This document shows, in pieces, positions 23,227-33,348 of a stretch of DNA of 64,000 nt. The position numbers and the translations under genes are program-made. The stretch covers positions 806,001 through 870,000 of the forward strand of contig JAWNGF010000007.1 in NCBI GenBank assembly GCA_037039685.1, written 5' to 3'. This DNA comes from Ceratobasidium sp. AG-K. Lineage: Eukaryota > Basidiomycota > Agaricomycetes > Cantharellales > Ceratobasidiaceae. The stretch's first letter is position 1. Each line of letters starts with the position of its first letter. The notes beneath the pieces were generated by a model that worked only from the letters and a program-made list of their open reading frames with translations, searched no databases and was not told the DNA's origin.

Positions 23227-25249
23227 TTAGTTCTCCTTCTCCCCTCCAGAAACCGTATGCTTCTCCCTCTCAGAGATAACCTCCTTCATCTGCACAAGCA
23301 TCGTTTAGATGTCGAACTGGCTATGACTTGATTTACTGACCTTGTCTCGCGCCTCGGCGGAGGTTGGGCGATCCTTGGGACTAAATGCCCAGCAGCTTTT
23401 GAGCAGCGACCACAACAGATTGGCATAGATTATCCCCGTGGGTATATGCTCCTCAGGTCGGGTAGGATGCACACCACCCAAAATTTTCCTCATGATGAGG
23501 GACTCGCGCAGACCAGTGTATGGGGGCGAGCCAGTGATAATTTCCTATCGGAGTCGTAAGATATCCTGTTCAATCTCGACGATTATTTGACGTCACATAC
23601 AAATATGGTCTAGGGTGTGACTTTAGCTAGTAGAGCTTTGGCAAGGCAACACACTTGAAACGTACCATTCCAAGCGAATACACATCTGCTTCTGCGGTCA
23701 GGCCGGTTTCTTCGTCGAGTAACTCAGGAGCCTAGTCTTTGTCATAATATCACCACTTAAAATTCAAGGGTTGAGATACGCACCACCCAGTTGAGTGAGA
23801 TGCCGGCCCTACCAGTGGTCTTCGAAAACAGTAGAGTATACTCTCGCAGCGCGGCATTCCCGAAATCGGTCACCTTGGGGACGATGTCGCCTGAAACCAG
23901 AACGTTGTCCTAGGAAACATAAAGTGAGTATCGGCATGCATGAATTCAAGGATAGCACTCGGGCCATACCCCTTTGAGGTCTCCGTGTATCTGTGAGCGG
24001 CGATGGCTTAAGCAGCAACTTTACACATTATTCATCAAATAATGTCACTCACGACATCCACGTCGTGCAAATAAGCAATACCGTTGGCGACTTGGAGGCA
24101 CTGGGAAATGAACTTAGACATAGTTATGGTGAATTATCGTGATGACCATACCAGGGCGAATCGATCGACTTGGGGCTTCAGGGAGAGCAAACGCCGGACG
24201 TTACCATACTCCATCCACGGCGATACCATTGCAACCTGGTTCCGATATTGGCCCACCCCTATCAGCGCCAGCACGTTTGGGTGATCACATTTCGACCACA
24301 CGTAGAGCTCTCGGGCTGCACGCTGAGCGTCAGGTTAGAGGTGTATGTTCTCGGCCCATGCATTACGATAACACACCTTGAGTTGCTTCTCTGCGATCTC
24401 GTTCGAGTCCATATGCAATCGGAGACACTTGACTGCGACCAATTGTCCGTTGTGGAAAGCACCGCGATACACGTCCCCATAGCCACCAGATGAAATGGGA
24501 TACTCACTGAACTTCGACAGGTCAAGCTCCTGCGTGACGTCCTTACACCCGTGGCGGCTGAGGCGCTCAAGTACTTCAGCGATAGACTGGCGCGAAGGAA
24601 ATGACCGTAAGTGATGAGTAACAGCAGAGATATTCGGGAGTTAGGTTACCATTTCACGAGTGATCGTGTCCTGTCTGATATCATTTGGTTCATTCTCAAC
24701 AACGTTTAAATCAACCCGTGGGGAGCCCGCGGGCACATTCTCAGGCTAGTGGTTTAGCGCATACAACAGGGGGGTTACTCATGAGTATGTAGGCTTGATG
24801 CGGGGTGCTTCGGGAAAACACACGCACGGGGTGAATATCCATCAGTGCAGCACTTGTGCCACTAGGACCACCCCTACTGTGAGCATTCGCAAGTGAAAGC
24901 TCTGTGACCGATGTGTGTACCGGGTTGTTAGGTTTGACGTTAGGTTGAATAGTGGTAGTCCTCAGACCTAAGCTCGTCTTCTCCTGCGATTGGGGTCCTG
25001 CAGGTGAGATGGGTTCGGGCTTGGTGGGCAGCTTGGGGTTTGTTCGGGTGATAATTTTGGACTGGTCCTGAGGAATCCAGAAAGCAGGGAAAACAATAAG
25101 GGCCGCAGTACAGTCAGTAAGCGTAAGCATCAGCATAGGGGTGGCGACAAGTTCGATCAGTCAAAAATGTCTTTGAAGATGTACCAGGTTGAACAGCGGG
25201 AGCTTGTACGAACCTCGCTTAGTATTGTGTTCGGATGGTTCCTCAGAAA
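23227..25249 (-). CDS. TKL-type protein kinase, catalytic core and linker (all introns phase 0)
   Basis: Ser/Thr-type kinase. Exons on minus: 25249-25214, 25067-24828, 24745-24650, 24586-24377, 24322-24152, 24100-24053, 23990-23970, 23909-23784, 23731-23666, 23544-23341, 23289-23227. Kinase motifs in order: SSGGYGDVYRG (glycine loop), VAVKCLRL (lysine), ELYVWSKCDHPN, IHGDLKGDNVLVS (catalytic loop), VTDFGNAAL (DFG), NWVAPELL (APE), ADVYSLGM, and CWAFSPKDRPTS. It ends in EKHTVSGGEKEN. The 240-nt exon before the domain is a Pro/Ser/Thr-rich linker starting DQSKIITRTNPK. Every exon is a multiple of three and every intron is phase 0, with no frameshift. Upstream the reading frame continues into the array of single-codon exons described separately. 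HGDLKGDN in place of HRDLKxxN is common in fungal TKL-like kinases. Confidence 0.9.
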
Positions 25250-25307
25250 CTGAGATAGTAGGATCAGAGTAACATTAGTGCATATGAACACGGGGTGGTC
25301 GACCTAC

Positions 25308-26189
25308 GTGCTAAAAAGTTGTAAGAAACTGGTATTTCACAGGAACAGCGGATGATGGTACGAACTTGCTATCCGTGAGAATTCAAGTCCATTCAGTCGG
25401 TAAAGGAATGAGTAGAGGCTGCACAACATACCACCTGGCAGTGAGGACGCACATCCCAGGTTAAAATACCTCCACCTGTGATGAAGAAGCAAAGCTTACG
25501 GCCTGTTAGCGCGTAAGAGAGATTATGCGAGTTAGACGTAGAGGCGTGCGCGTGAAGAGAGCACGTACATCCTGGAATTACGTAGGTGAATGGAGGTACA
25601 AAGTAAATGACAAATGGAAAAGGCGAGCATACATTCTATGACGAGGCAGTTTAGCGATAAAGCAGCTGGTCTGGTTGACCGCAGGAGCAGATGAAAGAAC
25701 GAACCTTCTATAGGGAATTTTGCAAACCGCAGTGAGAAGACGAGCGTGAACTGGAGAGAAGATGACACACAGCCTGAAAATTATGTGAGAGTTGGCTTGG
25801 GGAGCGGGGTATGATGAACTTACTCTCTGCGATAACAGTCGGGCGGATCTCAGCATGTACAAGGTCGTACGAAGGGGGCTTGGAGTAGGCTTACGTCCTG
25901 TGGACGAGTTGAGTTAAACATGCGAGGAAGAGATAAAACCAAGAGAAAATGGTGGAATACTTACAGGCTATGTACAAGTGGATTGTAGCCCAGTCAAAAA
26001 ATGGAAGGACGAAGCAAGGAAGACAACGAACAGTCTATTGCAGAATGAGATAATGGAACTATTAGCGTCGAGGGCAGGAACAAAAAGGGGGGGAGAAAGA
26101 GAACGAACCGGCTAGATGTGAATGCATGCAAGATATGTAGTAGCAATCAGAGAGAGACGGTTCAGAGACAGGACAGAAGAACTGACAAA
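25308..26189 (-). CDS. array of 14 single-codon (3-nt) exons upstream of the kinase, unique-intron part
   Basis: Minus strand. Each site reads YAG-NNN-GT. From 5' to 3' the exons are 26189-26187 ttt, 26111-26109 ccg, 26034-26032 act, 25967-25965 cct, 25897-25895 gac, 25826-25824 aga, 25773-25771 gct, 25707-25705 aag, 25635-25633 aat, 25571-25569 gat, 25502-25500 gcc, 25434-25432 gtg, 25368-25366 caa, 25310-25308 cac. They read F-P-T-P-D-R-A-K-N-D-A-V-Q-H and then join the 36-nt exon FLRNHPNTILSE. Donors are GTAAG, GTATG, GTACG, GTAGG, GTTCGT, GTGTGT or GTCAGT; spacing is 53-78 bp; the introns differ in sequence and carry CTNA-like branch sites. Chance is a poor explanation: about eight of the sites have a YAG-NNN-GTANG form, expected roughly 0.1 times per kb. 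Transcription has not been shown. Confidence 0.72.
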
Positions 26190-26221
26190 CTAGCGGAGAG
26201 TGCAAAGTTTCAGAAGGCACG

Positions 26222-26589
26222 GCGAGTCGCATCAGTCAGCATACTCCTCGCTCGACATACGGCTCATACGCACGCTCTACAGTCGTAAAGCAGCGTCCAG
26301 GAAGAGCGACGACGGCCAGTGAGTGAGATAGCGAGTTGCATCAGTCAGCATACTCCTCGCTCGACATACGGCTCATATGCACCCACTAGAGTCGTACAGC
26401 AGCGTCCAGGAAGAGCGACGACGGCCAGTGAGTGAGATAGCGAGTCGCATCAGTCAGCATACTCCTCGCTCGACATATGGCTCATACGCACGATCTACAG
26501 TCGTAAAGCAGCGTCCAGGAAGAGCGACGACGGCCAGTGAGTGAGATAGCGAGTCGCATCAGTCAGCATACTCCTCGCTCGACATACGG
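26222..26589 (-). repeat. 109-bp tandem repeat, left block: 106-bp intron plus 3-bp hypervariable exon
   Basis: Period is exactly 109 bp (units start at 26222, 26331, 26440, 26549). On minus each unit reads TGTAG or TCTAG, NNN, GTGCGTATGAGCC, a TGCTGACTGATG branch-like region, and TACGACTGTAG. The NNN exons are 26276-26274 agc (S), 26385-26383 tgg (W) and 26494-26492 atc (I). The fourth unit is cut by the retrotransposon. At the left edge the donor half of a unit is joined to a unique acceptor half that ends at the ttt exon, as expected if whole intron-exon units were duplicated in tandem. Confidence 0.88.
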
Positions 26590-26692
26590 TGTAGTAGGGG
26601 TTCGGAGTCAGGGTCCGAGGACCTATATAGCCTGTGTATTGTCCATAGCCAACCAACCTTCCTTCTTCTGCCACGCTTCCTAGGCGTGTCCA
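26590..26692 (+). repeat. 5' LTR, 103 bp
   Basis: Starts TGTAGTAGGGGTTCGG and ends GGCGTGTCCA; identical to 33349-33451. It contains CTATATAG, a possible TATA box. Unusually short for an autonomous Ty3/gypsy element. Confidence 0.93.
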
Positions 26693-26695
26693 CCG

Positions 26696-26711
26696 TGGTG
26701 ACGAGAGTGGG
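26696..26711 (+). other. probable primer-binding site
   Basis: TGGTGACGAGAGTGGG, three bases after the 5' LTR; the TGG start fits the CCA end of a tRNA. Which tRNA is not determined. Confidence 0.55.
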
Positions 26712-26930
26712 TATCCTAGCCCATATTCTGAATCACTCGCTGTCAGCAAACAGCTTTCAGCGTAGTCTCTGGCGCTCCTGCCTTTCGCACAATACTGCCC
26801 AACACGCGGTCTGTTAACTCTACTCGTCCATTAGGACGAGGTCGCTCGGACACCATCTGTCCCGAGCCACTTTACCCTACACCTTCTCCTGACCCCGAGT
26901 CACCAGCTCACTATTCTGCTCGACGACGCA

Positions 26931-28598
26931 TTGTTCGAGTCCGAGGACAGCGGCACCTCTAGCCCAGGCCTTCTTATCATCCCACGCTCAAGCAGCACCG
27001 TTCCGTTCTTTGGACCCACCACTCCCACACGCGTCGAGCCTCTTGTTCCCTTTCCACACGGCCCAGGCCACGCGAACTCCTCTTTCCGGTTTGTGCAGCA
27101 TTCGCCCACGCGGCCAGCCGTGTCACCTAGATCCCGTGTCAACTCAAACGCCAGCCTACCATCCCCAACCATCCGTACTGTCTCAATCAGTCAAAGCGCC
27201 GCCGCACTGCCAAACCCTAGCACGCCACCGCCTATCGGACCAGTCACACAGCCAAACCCTGTTGCACCCGCACCTACACCTGCACCTGCGCCTGCACCCG
27301 CACCTGTACAATTGCCAGCGCCACCAACTATGGGCACGAACAAGGATCTCCGCAACGCACGTCGCATGCTTGCTGACCTCCCAAACTTTGACGACAACGG
27401 AATTCCCATGAAGGAGTCACAGTGGAGGCACACCTTTAACATTGCTACACGTGATGTCACCAACATGCAGAAAGCTCAGCTCTGGGCAGACAAACTCATC
27501 TACGAGGGGGTGGCATATGAATGGCTTGAAACATACAAAGCCAAAGGGCAGGCCAAGACAGCTGAAACCTTGGACTGGGCCACGCTTGGACTGCTTATTG
27601 AGACTCGATGGGCAACACCAAGAAGGGACCTGGCAGCAATGGCAGCACGTCGCCGAGAGCAGTGGCGTGACAGCCGTTTCAATATCAAGCCAATGCTTCC
27701 CCAGCTTCAAGACAACTGTGCAACCCGGCCTCACGAAACCTGGGCGCGGCGCCATCACTCGTACGGCAAAGCGACTGGCCTCCCGGAAGACAAGCTTCTG
27801 TTTCAGTCTCTCGAAGGATCGGTCCTCCCAAAATGGTTGCTCAGCATAGTCTCAAACTACCGCATGTTCACTACACTCGAGGAATTGTGCGATGCCATCG
27901 CCAAGATCCCATCCAACCAGCTGCTGGACACGTACCAACAGCATAAGGAGATGGCCGAACTCACTGCTACTGTCAGGGCTCTCTCGTTATCAGTTACCCC
28001 GCGCTCAGCCCTCCGTAACACTGTGTCTCCAACATTGCCTGCCCAGCTAGCTGCTTCCCCATGTATCCCGCCACTTACAGCCCAACGCACCGCTGGACCC
28101 GCCCAAGTCACATTTGCAGCGCCCACTGCCTCGACCCGGGAGCCTCGATCCCGTCAAATGCCACCGCACATGGCTCAAGGTCAGAGTACCATCCCACGGC
28201 CAACAGGCCAGCGTGACCCCACACCAAGCTTGGTGGCCGAGGACACAGTGGAGGAACAAGCACGCTACCAAGCGAGCGTCAAGGCCTGGAAGGATGCACA
28301 TGGCGAGTTCTCCAAGCCAACCAAGGACCTGCCCCCGTTCCCACTTTCCCCAGGCACGCTGCACCAGACCCGTGACGTTTGTATCAACTGCGCCCGAGAC
28401 CTCCACCCGCTGATGGCATGCCGATCGGAGATCCAGGTCCCCCAACAGGAACGGACAGCCCGTGGGTTGTTACTCAGTGCATTGAGGGAAGCTCGACGCC
28501 GTGATCGTGGTGGGACAGGGAATGCAGACTTGCACTCAGTTCAGCAGCTCGAGTACCAGTCGGACGCTCACAACGACAGCTCGGACTCGGAAAACTAG
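26931..28598 (+). CDS. gag: Gag polyprotein of the Ty3/gypsy element
   Basis: Structural protein of the retrotransposon particle. The frame is open from at least 26931, but no ATG is near its start; the first in-frame ATG is at 27330 (MGTNKDLRNARRM), which gives about 422 residues. The upstream part is rich in Pro, Ala and Ser with an AP repeat. The capsid-like region contains WRHTFNIATRDV, KAQLWADKLIYEG, WATLGLLIETRW and ARRHHSYGKATGLPEDKLLF. It has a C-terminal cysteine pair (CINCARDLHPLMACR) but no standard CCHC knuckle. The frame ends in TAG at 28596-28598 and overlaps the pol frame. Confidence 0.85.
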   Translation: MFESEDSGTSSPGLLIIPRSSSTVPFFGPTTPTRVEPLVPFPHGPGHANSSFRFVQHSPTRPAVSPRSRVNSNASLPSPTIRTVSISQSAAALPNPSTPPPIGPVTQPNPVAPAPTPAPAPAPAPVQLPAPPTMGTNKDLRNARRMLADLPNFDDNGIPMKESQWRHTFNIATRDVTNMQKAQLWADKLIYEGVAYEWLETYKAKGQAKTAETLDWATLGLLIETRWATPRRDLAAMAARRREQWRDSRFNIKPMLPQLQDNCATRPHETWARRHHSYGKATGLPEDKLLFQSLEGSVLPKWLLSIVSNYRMFTTLEELCDAIAKIPSNQLLDTYQQHKEMAELTATVRALSLSVTPRSALRNTVSPTLPAQLAASPCIPPLTAQRTAGPAQVTFAAPTASTREPRSRQMPPHMAQGQSTIPRPTGQRDPTPSLVAEDTVEEQARYQASVKAWKDAHGEFSKPTKDLPPFPLSPGTLHQTRDVCINCARDLHPLMACRSEIQVPQQERTARGLLLSALREARRRDRGGTGNADLHSVQQLEYQSDAHNDSSDSEN

Positions 28599-31500
28599 TG
28601 GGGTTGGTAAGCAGTAATGCCTCACTTGCCAACCCTGTGTGTTTCGAGGCCCCACGGGTAGATGACGATACGCTGAGGCTGGATTCTTGGAATATGCTCA
28701 CGGACAGGACAGTCTCTTTTTCTTCTAATGTACCTAATCCTGCCATCTCTAAAATACTATCTTTTCCCCAGTATCCAGCGCCTACACTAGTAGACCTTTA
28801 TAATATCGACGATGAAAACCAGCGAGATAAACCCTTTCAAGCTTGGGCACACCTCAAGAACCCCACAAACCCCCGTTATGAAATCAATGCACGCACTACA
28901 ATCGACGGTGGAGCAATGCTGTGTGTGATGGACCGCACTTTCTGGGCATCAATGGAGGGAGCATTAGGACCTTTAGCTAAGTCCAGAATTCTCTGTCGGA
29001 TGGCCGATGGGAGCCTCACCAACTCGGTAGGACACGGAGAAGTGCTCCTCGGTTTGGCTGGCCAATGGCGGAAGATCAAATTTGAGGTCTTAGATGCACA
29101 AGGGAACTATGACATACTCCTCGGAAAGCCATGGCTACGACTAGCTGGAGCAGCTCAAGTGTTCAAAGGCGATACCCTTATTCTATCAACGCCAAAGGGT
29201 CCACTCGAGCTCCACAATGACTACCCGCTACCAGCCAAGCCACCAACCCAGCCCGAGGGACTGATTGAACCTGGAGACGAAGTGCACAAGCCCAACAGCG
29301 AGGAACATAAATCTGTGCCCGGCACAGCGACCAAGCCCGAGACAACAGTGCCAGCAGGGACTGTGCCCGGTGAGCCCATTCCCATACCCGCACCAGCCCC
29401 AGCACCCGTTCCTGTTACAGTGCCCACACGTCGGAGCCGGCGGCTTCGGAAATTGATGCCCGAGCAGGAAGACAACCCTTTCTGGGTCGATTCGGCATCC
29501 CTGGAGTGCCTCGAATGCTGGACCGGAATGTCAACAAAGCAAGAAGAGCCAAGCCACGCAGTCTCTGGCCGGCTGGAACCACGAAGCGTAACAAACCCAG
29601 TGCAAGGAGCGAGAGATGAGTCGGGAGACGAGATGCTGGACCGGCTTTGGCGCTCAGCACAGATCAGAGTGGAAGAGAAAACCCAGCGGGATATGTTGCT
29701 GACCGAGGCTGTTGATAGGAACACTCGTGTGCAGCACCTCAAGACGATTGTAGACCGAGCACAGCGAAGGATCAAGCGGGCAAAAGGACCAGCAGACATC
29801 ATGGTACTCAATACAAGTGAAGACCGACAATCTCGGCACCCATCAGCCCAACGCCGTGTTGAAGTGCCACCAACAGCTCCATCCCTCCGGAAAACCAAGC
29901 CATTCGAACCATTACGAGTCCAGGAGATATTGCGAAGAGTTCGTGTGGGACCAGACCTCACAGAGCAACAGAAACAGACGGTTCAAAACCTTGTGAGTGA
30001 GTACGCTGATATCTTTGCTCTCTCTCTCTCCGAGGTACTGCCAATCGATTTTGCAGAAATCAAGCTCGACATACCAGAAAACGCAAGCTTTCCTAAGCGT
30101 GCAGGGCAGAAGAGGCTCACGGAACCGCAGCGACAATGGCTCTACCGTACACTCGACGACATGGAGGAAGCTCGAATCATTGCTAAGGTTACCCAGGATC
30201 AAGTCGCCGCAGTCTCCCCTACAAACATCGTCCCAAAGCCTGGAGGTGCTGAGCTACCCAGCATTGCAGCACTCCGAAAAATGGCCAACGATCAGTGCCT
30301 CAAATATGGGCTGCCAATTATGTGGCCGGAAGCGGAGACCGAGGACCCAGTGGAGAATACATCAGCGCCCGAAGCTAAGTTCCGATTAGTTCACAATTTT
30401 GCATCGGTAAATCGTGTGACACAGCTCCGCCCGTTCCCGATGGGAGACCTTGCAGCAATGCAACGTAAAATCGCTGGACACCGATGGGTTTCAGTCATGG
30501 ACTTCATGGCGGGGTTCAATGCAATACCAGTCGCCCCGGAGAGCGTCCCGTATACTGGGTTCCATGTGGATGGCAGGGGCTACTACGTATACCTCAGAAT
30601 GCCATTCGGACTTACTGGTGCGCCCACCACTTTCTGTGAGACACTGGCGGCTGCCTTCCACGATCTAATAGGAAAGGACCTCGAAGTCTGGATGGATGAT
30701 GTGGCATCGGCCTGTGATGAATTCGAAGACGGGATGCTGAAGCTCAAGGCAATATTCGCTAAGTGCCGTTCACACGGGCTCTCGCTGGCTCCAGCTAAAA
30801 CCGTTCTTTTCATGTCTGAAGCCAAGTTTGCTGGTGCACGATGCTCCGCGGAAGGGATACGACCAGATCTGTCAAAAGTCAAAGCCATCCTTGACTGGCC
30901 GGAACCGAGAACGGCACTGGAAATAATGAGCTTTCTAGGGTGTGTGGGCTCGTATCGTACCAAGATATTCGACTTTGCCAGGATCGCACAGCCACTCACA
31001 GACCTTACGCGCGATATCCGTTCACCGCAAGTTAAAACACCCGCAAGCAACCAGGAGTACAAGAGAGCACTCAAGGAGACCCGGATCGTACTCGACAACA
31101 CAGCTCGACATGCATTTGCCAAACTCAAGACCATTCTGACAGCTGACAATCTCACTCGGGCGCCGGTGTATGACGGGCGACCATTCATCGTCACAACAGA
31201 TGGCTCGAAATATGGCTTCGGAGCCGTCCTCTCACAGGAATGGGAAGTCCAGGACGAGAAAGGGCTAACGCACAAGGTGATGTACCCAGTGGCCTTCGCA
31301 TCCAAACGAACCTCACGCACGGAGGAACGATACATCCCGTTCCTCCTCGAGTTCGCAGCCCTAAAGTACAGCCTTGACGAGTTCGACAGCATCATATACG
31401 GCCAACCAATTGAGATAGAAACAGACTGCAAAGCACTCGCCGACCTCCTCGGGAACAACAAGCTCAATTCGACCCACGAACGCTGGCGCGAGTCCATTGT

Positions 31501-33193
31501 TGCGCGGGACATTCGAGCGGTGAGGCACAAACCGGGAGCAGAAAACCGAGTGGGTGATGCGCTCTCAAGGATCTACGAGTCTAGGCCAGATGACAACACC
31601 CCGGCGGGACAGGACTCCACGGTGGACCCCGGTTGGGAGTCAGCAAAAGGCCTTCTGAACGATGTGTACCTCCTCGTCGACGACGAGTCTTCGCGTGCCC
31701 TCCTTACTCGGTTCATAGACGACCCGTACTTCTCTTCGGTCCTTAACCACCTGCTCTTCGACACAGGCGAACCTGAAGACGAGTCAGCCGAGGAGCGACG
31801 AATGCGAAAGCGGCAAGCACACCGGGCAGAGGGATTCTTGGTCGAAGGCGGGAAACTCTGGCTGGTCGGCGGGAAAAGGACAAAGCATTCTGGCAAAGTT
31901 GAGTGTATTCCACGTAACGAAGCAAAAGAGATGGCACTGGCTGTACACTCAGCAGGAGGACACTTCGGCCGCGACATGACGATCCTCGCCTTGCAACAGC
32001 GGTTCTTCTGGCCGGACCTACGGAAGGACACGATCGAAGCAATCACATCGTGCCCCAGGTGCAAGAACTTTGGCCCACGACTCCTGTCCGCTCAAATGCA
32101 ACCAATCACAAGGTCTCGCCCATTCGACCTCCTAGTCGGAGACTATTTGTCGCTGCCCGTCGGACACGGAGGATTCAAGAACGTCCTAGTGGTAGTCGAT
32201 GCATACAGCAGATTCGCATTTGCGTTCCCACTCAGAGGCCCTGGCACTGGAAAAACAACGGTGGACCTGCTCTCACGAGTTGCGGACATGATCCTCACTC
32301 CGCGAACGTTCATGGCGGACGGAGGTTCGCATTTCGACTGCGAAGAAGTCAGAACCTGGGCCAAGGATCGGGGGGTATCCATTATCAAGACACCCGCATA
32401 TGCTCCCTGGACGAACGGCCTCGTGGAAGGTTACAACAAGCTTCTCATTGGCCGGTTGAAACGCCTGTGCACACCAACGGTTGGAGAATCACCCGAGGAG
32501 GATGCCGATCCAGCAACGACACCGGGAGCGTGGCCCAAGCACCTAGCCACCGCCGTCGCGCAACTCAACGATCGAACGCTCCCCTCTCTATCGTACACTC
32601 CACGTGAACTCTTGACGGGCCAAATCAGCGCTGAAAGGCGGGCAGAGCTAAGTGCTACCATTCGAGAACCCTCGTTGCTCGAGGTGGAGGTCAATATGGC
32701 ACTCACGTACTCGCTCCGTCAGGATGCCTATGCTTTAGCACTCGAGCACGCAGAGCGCAGAAGAAAGTCCTTCGACAAGCACGCGCGAATCGCCAACTTC
32801 AAGCCCGGGGACCTAGTCCAGCGGTACGACGCGAGATGGGATGAGACGCACGCAGCCGCTCGAAAGTTGGTACCTCGCTGGTCCGGCCCACTCCGGGTCG
32901 TCTCGAAAGCACTCAATTCCTACACGCTTGAAGACCTCCACGGGAAGAAGTTTTCCGAAGCCACCCACACCCGCCTCCTCCGCCCTTTCGTCCCACGACC
33001 CGGAACCCCGCTTGCAGAATACGCAGAAGCCTTAGCCCAAGCACGTAGAGCCAATCCCACTGCTTCCAAGCCCGCGATCGAGACTCCGATCGAGCTGCTC
33101 CCCCCCACGCCGCGTCCCGAGATCCGTCTTCCGCTCCTACGCGAGGACGCTACTCAATCTCCAAATAATTACCAAACAGATCTATCCAGTTGA
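28598..33193 (+). CDS. pol: Pol polyprotein of the Ty3/gypsy element (PR-RT-RH-IN), intact
   Basis: About 1530 residues in the -1 frame relative to gag; the frame is open from 28505. Domains in order: aspartic protease (TTIDGGAMLC, then ILLGKPWL), where D-G-G replaces the usual D-S/T-G; reverse transcriptase (RLVHNFASVNRVTQ, RMPFGLTGAPTTF, and VWMDDVASA, with W-M-D-D in place of Y-x-D-D); RNase H (VTTDGSKYGFGAVL, ETDCKALADLLG, GDALSR); and integrase with its zinc finger (HSAGGHFGRD, CPRC) and catalytic D, D, E (LLVGDYLSLP, FMADGGSHFD, WTNGLVEGYNK). The C-terminus has the usual small domain (RWSGPLRVVSKALNSYTLED, HTRLLRPF) and no obvious chromodomain. The first in-frame ATG is at 28694. No stop or frameshift. 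Confidence 0.95.
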   Translation: MGLVSSNASLANPVCFEAPRVDDDTLRLDSWNMLTDRTVSFSSNVPNPAISKILSFPQYPAPTLVDLYNIDDENQRDKPFQAWAHLKNPTNPRYEINARTTIDGGAMLCVMDRTFWASMEGALGPLAKSRILCRMADGSLTNSVGHGEVLLGLAGQWRKIKFEVLDAQGNYDILLGKPWLRLAGAAQVFKGDTLILSTPKGPLELHNDYPLPAKPPTQPEGLIEPGDEVHKPNSEEHKSVPGTATKPETTVPAGTVPGEPIPIPAPAPAPVPVTVPTRRSRRLRKLMPEQEDNPFWVDSASLECLECWTGMSTKQEEPSHAVSGRLEPRSVTNPVQGARDESGDEMLDRLWRSAQIRVEEKTQRDMLLTEAVDRNTRVQHLKTIVDRAQRRIKRAKGPADIMVLNTSEDRQSRHPSAQRRVEVPPTAPSLRKTKPFEPLRVQEILRRVRVGPDLTEQQKQTVQNLVSEYADIFALSLSEVLPIDFAEIKLDIPENASFPKRAGQKRLTEPQRQWLYRTLDDMEEARIIAKVTQDQVAAVSPTNIVPKPGGAELPSIAALRKMANDQCLKYGLPIMWPEAETEDPVENTSAPEAKFRLVHNFASVNRVTQLRPFPMGDLAAMQRKIAGHRWVSVMDFMAGFNAIPVAPESVPYTGFHVDGRGYYVYLRMPFGLTGAPTTFCETLAAAFHDLIGKDLEVWMDDVASACDEFEDGMLKLKAIFAKCRSHGLSLAPAKTVLFMSEAKFAGARCSAEGIRPDLSKVKAILDWPEPRTALEIMSFLGCVGSYRTKIFDFARIAQPLTDLTRDIRSPQVKTPASNQEYKRALKETRIVLDNTARHAFAKLKTILTADNLTRAPVYDGRPFIVTTDGSKYGFGAVLSQEWEVQDEKGLTHKVMYPVAFASKRTSRTEERYIPFLLEFAALKYSLDEFDSIIYGQPIEIETDCKALADLLGNNKLNSTHERWRESIVARDIRAVRHKPGAENRVGDALSRIYESRPDDNTPAGQDSTVDPGWESAKGLLNDVYLLVDDESSRALLTRFIDDPYFSSVLNHLLFDTGEPEDESAEERRMRKRQAHRAEGFLVEGGKLWLVGGKRTKHSGKVECIPRNEAKEMALAVHSAGGHFGRDMTILALQQRFFWPDLRKDTIEAITSCPRCKNFGPRLLSAQMQPITRSRPFDLLVGDYLSLPVGHGGFKNVLVVVDAYSRFAFAFPLRGPGTGKTTVDLLSRVADMILTPRTFMADGGSHFDCEEVRTWAKDRGVSIIKTPAYAPWTNGLVEGYNKLLIGRLKRLCTPTVGESPEEDADPATTPGAWPKHLATAVAQLNDRTLPSLSYTPRELLTGQISAERRAELSATIREPSLLEVEVNMALTYSLRQDAYALALEHAERRRKSFDKHARIANFKPGDLVQRYDARWDETHAAARKLVPRWSGPLRVVSKALNSYTLEDLHGKKFSEATHTRLLRPFVPRPGTPLAEYAEALAQARRANPTASKPAIETPIELLPPTPRPEIRLPLLREDATQSPNNYQTDLSS

Positions 33194-33336
33194 GTACACA
33201 CTCCTTTCTCTTAAATATTTCCTTGGTCCCACTTTCCCTCACTTTGACCCTCGCCCGGCTCGTTTGCACCTATATATATATTTGCCGAATGATGACATTA
33301 TTTCTCTTACAGCTATGATAAAAAAATTTGAAATAT

Positions 33337-33348
33337 GGGGGGGGGACC
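33337..33348 (+). other. polypurine tract
   Basis: A run of nine G followed by ACC directly before the 3' LTR, in the place where plus-strand priming is expected. Confidence 0.7.

Noticed and set aside
25470..25475. 6-nt exon candidate (minus: CACAG, gtggag, GTATTTT) in the microexon array
   Set aside because: It would leave flanking introns of only 24 and 35 nt, too short for splicing; the 65-nt intron from 25500 to 25434 fits the array spacing.
25532..25862. 94- and 78-codon minus frames upstream of the kinase
   Set aside because: They run across several strong splice signals and give no recognisable protein; the microexon reading explains the region better.
27191..33108. Long minus-strand and other-frame open frames inside gag and pol
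   Set aside because: Shadows of the GC-rich coding frames; no motifs of their own.
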